Below are positions 33,640 to 44,283 of a DNA stretch of 64,000 nt, piece by piece; within the stretch, counting starts at the first letter, position 1, and the number at the start of each line of letters is the position of its first letter. Made by a program: the position numbers and the translations under genes. Below the pieces are notes generated by a model. It worked only from the letters and a program-made list of their open reading frames with translations, made no database searches and was not told where the DNA came from. Origin of the DNA: Adiantum capillus-veneris (Eukaryota; Streptophyta; Polypodiopsida; Polypodiales; Pteridaceae); contig CM043967.1 in assembly GCA_014529385.2 (NCBI GenBank), positions 83,458,278 through 83,522,277 on the forward strand, written 5' to 3'.

Positions 33640-36600
33640 CACTTATCCAAGCAAAGATCCATTTAGATATGGAAACCTAATTTTTCTTAATATAATGATA
33701 TAGAGTGGACAAGTGGTGAATCCTGAGACCAAACCACTCATGCTACTAGGTATAATAGGTTGGACAAGTGCTGGACCTTGAATGTAAACCCCCCATGTAC
33801 AAAGTATCATGGGTTTTGGGTATTTCAATGGACTCTAGCATCTTGGAGACATGGTGGAGCTTACTTCTCTCCATGTTTCAATGGAGTCTATCTTGGATAA
33901 ATGGTGGAGCATCATTCTCTCCATGTTTCAATGGAGCCTAGCTTGGACAAGTGGTGGACGTTTGTTTCTCTATGTTTGCACAGATTTAGCTTGGACAAGT
34001 GGTGGACCTTGGAACAAAATCCCCATGTAAAACATATCATGGACATTACAAGTGGTGAGAAAAAATACCATTTAATATATAACCTTATAGGTTGGACAAG
34101 TAGTGGACCTTAACACCCAATTATTACTAATATAATGACATAGAGTGGACAAGTGGTGAATCTTGCGACCAACCCTACTAGGAAAAGTAGGTTGGACAAG
34201 TGGTGGACCTTGAATGCAAACCCACCATGTACAAAATATCACTCATGCTACTAGGAATAATTTGGTATTAAGGTCCATGTTTCAATGGATCCTAGCTTGG
34301 ACAAGTGGTGGACCTTTGTTTCTCTCTATGTTTCAATAGAATTAGCTTGGACAAGTGGTGAACCTTGGAACAAAACCCCCATGTAAATCATGTCATGGGC
34401 ATTACAAGTGGTGCGAAAAAATACCATTCAAGGTTATACCTTATAGGCTGGACAAGTGGTCGACCTTAGCACCCAATTCCTCTTGATATAATGACATAGA
34501 GTGGAAAAGTGGTGAATCATGAGACCAAACCTACTAGGGATAATAGGTTGGACAAGTGGTTGACCTTGAATGTAAATCCCCCATGTACAAAATATCATGG
34601 GTTTTGCGTATTTCAATGGAGCCTAGCATCTTGGAGACATGGTGGAACTTACTTCTCTCCATGTTTTAATGGAGCCTATCTAGGAGAAATGGTGGAGGTT
34701 CCTTCTCTCCATGTTTCAATGGAGCCTAGCTTGGACAAGTCGTGGACCTTTGTTTCTCTCTATGTTTGAATATGGTTAGCTTGGACAAGTGGTGGATCTT
34801 GGAATGAAACTCCCATGTAAAACATATCATGGGCATTTCACGTGGCGAGAAAGGATACCATTTAAGATATAACCTTATAGGTTGGACAAGTGGTGGACCT
34901 TAACACATTGTTCTTCTTAATATAATGACATAGAGTGTACAAGTAGTGAATCTTGAAACCAAACCACTCATGCTACTAGGGATAATAGGTTAAACAAGTG
35001 GTGGGCCTTGAAATAAAACCCCCTAGAGTGTTTCAAAGGAGCCTAGCTTGGAAACATGGTAAAGCTTGATTCTGTCCATGTTTCAATGCAGCCTATCTTG
35101 GATAAATGGTGGAGCATCATTCTCTCCATGTTTCAATGGAGCCTAGCTTGGACAAGTGGTGGACCTTTGTTTCTCTCTATGTTTGAATAGAGTTATATTG
35201 GAAAAGTGGTGGACCTTGGAATAAAACCCCCATGTAAAACATATCATGGGAATTACAAGTGGTGAGAAAAAATACCATTCAATATATAACTTTATAGGTT
35301 GGACAAGTGGTGGACCTTAACACCCAATTATTCTTAATATAATGACATAGAGTGGATAAGTGGTGAACTTGGGACCAAACCTACCAGGGAAAATAGGTTG
35401 GACAAGTGGTGGACCTTGAATTTAAACCCCCCATGTACAAAATATCACTCATGCTACTAGAAATAATTTGATATTAAGGTCCATGTTTCAATGCATCCTA
35501 GCTTGGAAAAGTGGTGGACCTTTGTTTCTCTCTATGTTTCAATAGAGTTAGCTTGGACAAGTGGTGGACCTTGGAACAAAACCCCCATGTAAATCATGTC
35601 ATGGGCATTACAAGTGGTGACAAAAAATACAATTCAAGCTATAACATTATAGGTGGACAAGTGGTGGACCTTAACACCCAATTTCTCTTAATATAATGAC
35701 ATAGAGGGACAAGTGGTGAATCATGAGACCAAACCTACTAGGGATAATAGGTTGGACAAGTGGTGGACCTTTAATGTAAACCCCCCATGTACAAAATATC
35801 ATGGGTATTGAGTATTTCAATGGAGCCTACCAACTTGGAGACATGGTGGAGCTTACTTCTCTCCATGTTTCAATGGAGCCTATCTAGGAGAAACAGTGGA
35901 GGTTCCTTCTCTCCATGTTTCAATGAGCCTAGCTTGGACAAGTGGTGGACCTTTCTTTCTCTATATGTTTTAATAGAGTTAGCTTGGACAAGTGGTGGAC
36001 CTTGGAATGAAACCCCCATGTAAAACATATCATGGGCATTTCAAGTGGTGAGAAAGGATACCATTTAAAATATAACCTTATAGGTTGGACAAGTGGTGGA
36101 CCTTAACACATAGTTCTTCTTAATATAATGACATAGAGTGTACAAGTGGTGAATCTTGAGACCAAACCACTCGTGCTACTAGGGATAATAGGTATGACAA
36201 GTGGTCGACCTTGAATGTAAACCCCTTATGTACAAATATATGGGTTTAGGGTATTTCAATGGAGCCTATCTTGGAGACATGGTGGAGATTGCTTCTCTCA
36301 ATGTTTCAATGGAACCTATCTTGAAGAAATGGTGGACCATCCTTCTCTCCATGTTTCAATGGAGGCTATCTTGGACAAGTGGTGGACCTTTGCTTCTCTC
36401 TATGTTTCAATAGAGTTAGCTTGGACAAGTGGTGGATCTTGGAACAAAACCCCTTTGTAAAACATAGCATGGGCAGTACAAGTGATGAGAAAAAATATCA
36501 TTCAAGATATAACCTTATAGGTTGGAAAAGTGGTGATGGACCTTGAAAAGTAGTGAAGGATATCATTTAAGATATACCCTTATAGGTTGGACAAGTGGTG

Positions 36601-38345
36601 GACCTTAACACCCAGTTCTTCTTAATATAATGACATAGAGTGGATAAGTGGTGAATCTTAAGACCAGACCACTCATGCTACTAGGTATAGTACGTTAGAG
36701 AAGTGGTAGACCTTGAATGTAAACACCCCATGTACAAAATATCATGGTTTTAGGGTGTTTCAATGGAGCCTAGCATCTTGGAGACATGGTAGATCTTGAT
36801 TCTTTCCATGTTTGAATGGCACCTATCTTGGAAAAATGATGGACGTTACTTCTCTCCATGTTTCAACGGAGCCTAGCTTGGACAAGTGGTGAACCTTTGC
36901 TTCTATCTATGTTTGAATAGAGTTAGCTTGGACAAGTGGTGGACCTTTGCTTCTCTCTATGTTTGAATAGAGTTAGGTTGGATAAGTGGTGGACCTTGGA
37001 ATGAAACCCTCATGTAAAACATATCATGGGCATTTCAAGTGGTGAGAAAGGATACCATTTAAGATATAACCTTATAGGTTGGACAAGTGGTGGACCTTAA
37101 TACATAGTTCTTCTTAATATAATGACATAGAGTGTACAAGTGGTGAATCTTGAGACCAAACCACTCGTGCTACTAGGGATAATAGGTTGGACAAGTGGTC
37201 GACCTTGAATGTAAACCCCTTATGTACAAAATTATGGGTCTAGGGTATTTCAATGGAGCCTAGCTTGGAGACATGGTGGAGATTGCTTCTCTCAATGTTT
37301 CAATGGAACCTATCTTGGAGAAATGGTGGAGCATCCTTCTCTCCATGTTTCAATGGAGCCTATCTTGGACAAGTGGTGGACTTTTGCTTCTCTCTATGTT
37401 TCAATAGAGTTAGCTTGAACAAGTGGAGGATCTTGGAACAAAACCCCTTTGTAAAACATAGCATGGGCATTACAAGTGATGAGAAAAAATATCATTCAAG
37501 ATATAACCTTATAGGTTGGAAAAGTGGTGATGGACCTTGAAAAGTGTTGAAGGATACCATTTAAGATATACCCTTATAGCTTGGACAAGTGGCGGACATT
37601 GAAACAAAACTCCCATGTAAAACATATCATGGGTAGTTCAAGTTGTGAGAAAAAAAACCATATAAAATATAACCTTATAAGTTGGACAAGTGGTGAATCT
37701 TGAGACCAAACCTATCAAGCTACTAGGGATACTAGGTTGGACAAGTGGTGGACCTTGAATGTACATCCCCTATGTACAAAATATCATGGGTTTAGGGTGT
37801 TTCAATGGAGTCTAGCATATTGGAGACATGGTGGAGCTTGCTTCGCTCCATGTTTCAAGTGGTGGACCTTCAATTATTTTCCCGTACCTAGTTTAGACAA
37901 CCCGTACACTTTGCAACTCTAAAGGTTGGACGAGTGGTGGAGCTTTTTTTATTTCCATGTTTTAATGGATCATAGCTTGGACAAGTGGTGGACCTTGGAA
38001 AAAAGTCCTCCCTGTACAACATAGCTAAGTTTTTTCATGTTTTAATGGAAGAGAGATTCAACAAATGGTGGAGCTTGCTTATCTCCATGTGGATTTTAGA
38101 ACTAGCTTGGACAAGTGGTGGAGCTTTGCGTTTCTACTCTTCATAATACAATGATGAATAGGTTGGTTACATGGTGAATCTTAAGGCCAAACCTACCATC
38201 TTACTAGATATGATAGGTTGGACAAGTGGTCAACCTTCTATCATTTCTCCATGCCTATAATTAGACAATTAGTAGAACTAGCATCTAAATCTATGTTGTC
38301 TAGAGCTGAGCTTGGATAAGTAGTGGACCTTGCTACTCTCTTCCC
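33640..38345 (+). repeat. Satellite array, left block part 2 (plus orientation)
   Basis: Tandem units, mostly of 0.35-0.45 kb, each contain GGTTGGACAAGTGGTGGACC, CCCCCATGTACAAAATATCA, GGAGACATGGTGGAGCTT, TCTCCATGTTTCAATGGAGC, ATGACATAGAGTGGACAAGT and AAACCACTCATGCTACTAGG. Every block is the reverse complement of one in the 47-61 kb array. Units are more diverged than on the right, with deletions and local duplications (for example 36880-36980). Confidence 0.92.
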
Positions 38346-39438
38346 TTGGTTTATTAGTTTGAAGACTCATTATATATACTTGCTTAGATCTATATAATTA
38401 CTCATTAGTTAGGTTACAAGTAGGTATGTAATTTGTTAGTCTCAAGGGACTTTGAATATTGAATAGTAGGAAAGTCAAGTGCTGGTTTGAAGATCTTTTG
38501 CTTATCTAAACTAGACTCTAGCTCAATAATAAGTTTCTTAAGTTCCACGAATTGTCCTATCTAGGCTCCAAAAGAGTCTTAATTGGTTTGTGCTAGATTC
38601 TAACTTCCTTGATGGGGTAGAATCCTAGAAAAATGAGGCACTATAAGTTTTATCTTAGCTCAAATGGATTTTCACTTAAACTAGACTGCAATTTGGCACT
38701 CTAGTATCTTTGTCTCGATGGAGTTCAACACTAGATACATAGTAGTGATATTTAAGCTTCATGTCTCTTCACTTGATCGAGATATGAGACCATACTTTCA
38801 AGGTCACCACTTGTCTTACCTAAAGACCAATGTGAGACATGGGAGAAAGAAAGCCATCCGATATTGTTTTAAGGACTATTACATAGACAATCAATAACTT
38901 AAGTAAAGCAAAAAGACTTGGATCTTTCACAATTAATAACTTAAGTAAAGCCAAAAAGACTTGGATCTTTGACAGTTTTTTTCAAACTAAAAAAGCACAA
39001 TCTCATGCTAACAAAACTATAAATCACAATTGAAAGTTTTGAACAAGAAAAAGATCAACAATCTTAATAAGAAGGATACTTTTCATTTCATTTGATGATT
39101 ACAAATTAAAAGAAAGTTTCTCAAGAAATTGACAAACAAAAAATGTAGGTGACTGCTTCATTATTTTGAGCAAAAATATCAAAATCTCTATTGATTGAGC
39201 TCCATCTAGTAGTATCCTTTGTAAGATCTTATAGGAAGGAATAAAAAGAAAGATTTGTTAGATACCATGTACATGAGTGTTCAAGCATGTGTATCAAGAA
39301 TATATGACATGTCACTAGTACCTTAGGGTTGGTTTCTGTCTAGCCTTAGAAGATTGTTCTCAGCTTTCACCTTATTTATATAAGCCTTTGCTGTGGCTGC
39401 CTTCAAAACTCCTTTTGTGTTACAACCCAATTGCCTAG
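38346..39438. other. Unique AT-rich spacer, no gene seen
   Basis: No satellite modules and no coding similarity. A direct repeat of about 45 bases (AATAACTTAAGTAAAGC...GACTTGGATCTTT) occurs near 38890 and 38933. Confidence 0.45.
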
Positions 39439-40519
39439 CTAAGTGGTCAATTGTGATTCCCTCATGATTTCAATGGGTGTACGCTCCTTTGCCAAGATCT
39501 CTTGTATTTGGGCTCTTCTCATTTCATTGCGGTGGCTTGTGTCACTTGTGTCTTCAATGCTAGTTTCATCTCTGTCACCTTTTGCAGTTGGTATTCTTCT
39601 TGTAAAGAACACCTTAGCTGACCAAACATCATTTTTTTGCTTCCAATACTCCATGATTTATTTTTATTCACTATCATTTGTCACTATAGGTTGTCCATAA
39701 CGATTAGAAGCAATTAAATCACGCACATCTCTTCTCTCATCAAGCTAAATCAAGTATGGTAGTAGCTCCTCCAAGAGCATATTGTCAACCATCTTCTCAG
39801 CATCAAATTGTGGTGGAAAAATGTAATTTTTTGCTGGTGAAATACATCCCTTGTAAGGAGAGTCATCAATAAGCATTGTTCTTTGTAGATCACATTCAAA
39901 CCCCATGGCAATTTTGGTTAGAGGCTTGAACATTGCCTCAACGTTTGGATTGTCGGGTCTAAACAATTTTTGAGTTCGAGCAGTGTAGCAAACATCTTGC
40001 GACCAAATTGCAAAGAAAGGCAATGTATCCTCAGCTAAGTTGTTTAGTGCTGCAAGGATTTGATACACATTATTCCTAGTAGCTGTCGACCAACTTGCAA
40101 CATTAAACACTGTAAAATAGTCTTCAAGAATTGGATGCAACCTGGCCTGAGTATAATATATCTTTTTGAATCGATTTGCACTGAGTTGTGGTGTGAGGAT
40201 GGTTGAGGGGAACGTTTCAAAAATAGACCATTTAAATCCAATATAATTGTAAGCATGGATTTCTCAATATCTACACTACATGACGTAGTAGCAATTGGCA
40301 ATAGCTCATGAGTGGACTTTTCAGTCTCTTTTGATGTATGTTGCATTTTTGAAGCATCGATTTATTGGTTCTCATTATTGGAAGCTTGCTCAAGTTGCAC
40401 AACACTAGACTCTAGTATAGAAATATCATCCATCTTGGGCACTTCAGAAGCCATAGAATCTATGGATTCTATAGTTTTTGACTGAACCATAGGAGCATTA
40501 TCCATCCCAGTTTGTGAAT
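39439..40519 (-). pseudogene. FCP1-like HAD domain, broken (first HAD unit)
   Basis: An acceptor (TGCTTTCTTAG) ends at 40520, and two bases precede the first full codon. The reading gives a Ser/Glu-rich linker (DSQTGMDNAPMVQS), a TAA near 40357, then LTIILDLNGLFLKRS (HAD motif I) and YIILRPGCIQFL. A one-base shift near 40125 leads into EDYFTVFNVASWSTATRNNV, FKPLTKIAMGFECDLQRT and MLIDDSPYKGCISPAKNYIF, the intact DDSP motif of the FCP1-like group. A TAG at 39745-39747 interrupts ELLPYLI and LDERRDVRDLIASNRYG. Two more stops lie near 39660, and the frame then continues to 39439. At least four lesions make it a pseudogene. It has the strand and entry phase of the SET exon upstream, so it may be part of the same multidomain gene. 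Confidence 0.72.
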
Positions 40520-41162
40520 CTAAGAAAGCACACACACAAATGGTATCTCAAAACCACTAGAATTTTATTCACCATATTTATATGTAGAACTCATAGTAAG
40601 AAATTTATTTAAGGTAAAGTCGTTGTTAGAATCCTTGCAACCATTTTCAGCATTCATACACAAAACACCACTTGTCTAAAATACAATGTACTAACTCAAC
40701 ATTTTCCATCCTACACTTTATTAAAGATGAGTACTTAAAGTGAAAACTAAAAGCCACAACTTGTTGAGGAAACATGGATACAAGGTCCACCAAATGTCCA
40801 ACCTAGATAACAAGACAACAATTAGAGATTTGGCTTAGATTTAGATTCAAAGGCCACCACTTATTCAAGTAAGATAACTCCACTTGTTTAAGACAGTAAT
40901 GTTTGAAGCCCCACCACTTGTCCAACCTAGACATTGATTAAATTTTGGTAAGATTTATCACAAATCTAGAGTAGAATCAAGATTCTATGGCCAAGGTAGT
41001 CAAATAAGCTAGACAACACACAAAGCATAAGAGCACTCTAGATTCTCGTTGAGCATAAGCTAAACAATAATCAAATGTTATATTCACTTGATATTTCATC
41101 CATGAAAAATGAAAATGATGCATGTACTTGAGATTTCCATCCATGTACAATACTTTACAATG
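40520..41162 (-). other. Spacer between SET and HAD units, probably intronic
   Basis: No coding similarity. Diverged satellite modules (CCACCACTTGTCCAACCTAG and similar) occur at about 40780-40940, in the same orientation as the right array. If the SET and HAD units belong to one gene this is an intron. Confidence 0.4.
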
Positions 41163-41718
41163 TCAAGTAAAGTTATAGTCAGCAAACAACTCTTCTCCTG
41201 CTTCAACTTGACAAATAGTCTCAATGCATACATGGCCATATTCTTCTGACTTGATGTGTGAAGAGGTGTATTTATGCCAAGGTGGAAAATTTGGATCAAA
41301 TGTATAGCGTATGTTGGGATAGACATTTGTACTATGAGAACATTTATATAGCCCGACATGTTTCCTTCTTCTACACAACCAATAATGTATGATTGATCTT
41401 CCTCTTCTTCTATGTTTGGATCCTCTAGAAGAGAATATTTATAAGCTCTTGGAAATATTTTGCATATATTTTTCCAGTCTTGAAATCTATACTTATGCCC
41501 TCCATAGTTTAGAATAGTCAAACCACTTTCCAGGGTAGTATGCACAAATAGCCCATAACCAGCTCCTTCAATACATGAAAGTCGCACTTCAAAATCCACA
41601 CCGTTAATATGGAAAATTACATCTTTGGGAATAGGAAAAGTTGGTGTCCCAAAAGGATCTTCATGCCAATCATAGTGTGAAATACATCTAGTTTTTATAT
41701 CACTTAACTCCTTTGTGT
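41163..41718 (-). pseudogene. SET-domain exon (histone-lysine methyltransferase type), broken
   Basis: An acceptor (CTTTTTGCAG) ends at 41719, and two bases precede the first codon, which completes the single base left by the donor at 44283. The reading contains GAGYGLFVHTTLESG (start of a SET domain, the SAM-binding G-x-G), LNYGG, YIIGCVEEGN, then after a one-base shift near 41370 LYKCSHSTNVYPNIRY (matching the NHSxxPN knot motif) and VEAGEELFADYNF (matching EL-x-x-DY-x-F). The frame stops at TGA 41163-41165 directly after this, where SET proteins usually continue with a post-SET or short C-terminal segment. Asn of the NHS motif is changed, and the frameshift breaks the domain. SET domains methylate lysines, mostly on histones. 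The exon appears fused downstream of a bacterial-type DNA methyltransferase, an architecture I do not know from plants. Confidence 0.78.
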
Positions 41719-44283
41719 CTGCAAAAAGAAGAAAATATTATGCATAAAATAATGACAATATCAAAGAAAGATATCATTATTTTATAGTCCAATAGGTCCA
41801 TTGTATGGAAGACTTAGAGTGCCTCTTACATGGTGCCTCCAAGGTTTCCAAAAAATAAAATCATTGAAAACAAAGGCCACTGTGTCTCCAATCTATTGCC
41901 CATTTGAAGCATAGAGAGAACCAAGGTCCACCACTTGTCCAAGCTAGACATGGAGCATTGACACAAGATCCAACACTTATCCAAGAACCCTATAGTATAT
42001 GTGGTAACATGGGATGTGTTGATGCAACAAAAGTAGTCTAGCCTCCTCATCCATATCTTTTTTCTTGTAGCCTAGAGGGATTAGTTTCAAGGTCTATCAC
42101 TAGTCAAAAACTACACATAGAACATTGATACAAGGTTCCACCACATGTGAAACCTATCACCTCTAGTAGCATGGATGGTTTGATATCAAGGTTCACCACA
42201 TGTCCTACCTATACTCTATTGTAGCATAGAGATTCTGGTTTGGTGGTACTACACTTGTCCAAACTTGGCTTGTTGTTGATATTTGGAGGTAATCAAGGGT
42301 CCTCCACTTGTCCAAGTTAGGCATATAAAACAATTTCAAGGTCCACCATGTGTACAACATATGATTGATTATAGCATGCATGGTCTTATTTCATGGGCAA
42401 CCATCTTCTCTCCAACATGTGTCCAACCTCGGCTCCATTGAAGCATGGAGAGAAGCAAGGTCCACCCCTTATCAAAGCTATTATTTTCTCCCAGTTCTTT
42501 CAAAACCCATAATACGTTGTCAAGGTCCACCACTTGGCTAAGATTGGATCCATTGAAACATAAAGAGAAGCAAGCTCTACCATTTGTCCAAGCTAGGTGC
42601 CATTGAAACATGAAAAGCCCATAATATGTTGTATATGGGGGGTGTTTTTCAAGGTCTACCACTTGTCTAAGCTATGGTCCATTGGAACATGGAGAGAAGA
42701 AAATCTCCACCACTTTTCTAAGCTAGGATCCATTGAAACATGGAGAGAAGCAAGCTCCATTGTTTGTCTAAGCTAGGCTCCATTGGAACATGGAGAAAAC
42801 AAGCTCCACCACTTGCCTATTATTGCATAGAGATTCTGGTTTGAAGGTCCACCACTTGTTCAACCTTGCCTTCATGTATGGAGATAATCAAGAGTGCAAT
42901 GCTTCTCTAAGCTAGGGACATAAAAGAGTTTCTAGGTCCACTACATATACGATCTATGATGGGTTTTAGCATGGGAGGTTTCATTATAAGGTTGACCACT
43001 TCTCCAGCTCCGCTTGTCCAACCTCAGATCCATTGAAGCATGGAGAAGAAAGGTCTAACAACTCTCCAAAATAGGAAAGAAAATCTCTATAAAACCCATG
43101 AATTGTTAATATATGCTATGTTGTGGAGTTTTGTTTGAAGGTCCACTCCTTATCCAAGCTACAATCCATTGAAGCATGGAAATAAGTAAGATATATATTC
43201 AGTCCAAGATAGGATCCATTGAAACATAGAGAGAATCAAGGTCCACCACTTGTCCAAGCTATGCATGGGTAATTGATATAAGGACCACTACGTTTTTACC
43301 TATACTATGCTCTATCATGGATGGTTTCATATCCCACCAATTTTCCAACTTATTTAGTAGGTTGTATTATGGGGGTTTGGTTTCAAGGTACTTCACTTGT
43401 CTAAGGTGGGTTCCATTGAACCATGGAGAGAAACAATGTCTACCACTTGTCCAAAATATGCTCCTTTAAAACATAAAAGCAAGGTCCACCACTTGTCCAA
43501 GCTAATGTTTCTCTCCATTGAAGCATGGAGAGAAACAAGGTCTACCACCTGTCCAAAATATGCTCCATTGAAACATAAAAGCAAGGTCCACTACTTGTCC
43601 AAGCTAATATAACAACTAGGTGTTGGTTACAAGGTGTACCACACTTGTCTAAACTAGTCTCCATGCAAGGTCCACCACATGTCCAAGCTATATGAGCTTG
43701 GTTTGAAGCTCTACCACACCTCTTGAAATTAGGATCCATGTAAGGTCCACCTTTTGTCAAGCTATGCCTTTAGTGAGTACTAAAACTAAGTAAATTGCAG
43801 TACTTAAATACATTTCCAAGCTCATTAAGATTTTGGTCTCTAAGGCCACCGCCACATGTCTAATCTATGATCTAATTGATTACTTATGCTAGTTCTCAAA
43901 GTCCAAACATAAGCTCCCTTCTAGCAAGGTTAGTTTAAATTTAGGCTCCAGCACCTGTCTAAACTAGGTTCAATTTATGAAGCATCACCATTTAACCATG
44001 CTAGGATCTAATGTATCATATCAAGGGGGTATTGATAAATGGTCCAAAACTTATTGAGTTCAATCTCTTAAGTAATTAAGTCTTTGTGAGTATTAAATGT
44101 AATAGTTTTAGTCTAAAGATCCACCATTCAAAAACTCAAGTAATTTACTATTTACATTCAAACCTTGCATGCTTGAGATAAAAAATACAAACTCAATCAA
44201 TACTATATAAAGAAAAATCTAACATTAAGAGTATCAAATCAATAACAAGAAACACTAACATGCACAAGAAACTCAAAACATAC
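41719..44283 (-). repeat. Large intron filled with diverged satellite modules
   Basis: The proposed intron has donor GTATGT at 44283 and acceptor TTTTTGCAG at 41719 and is phase 1. From about 41900 to 43770 it is made of diverged AAGGTCCACCACTTGTCCAA and CTCCATTGAAACATGGAGAG modules in the same orientation as the right array. The rest (43780-44270) is AT-rich. No coding is seen inside. Confidence 0.7.
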
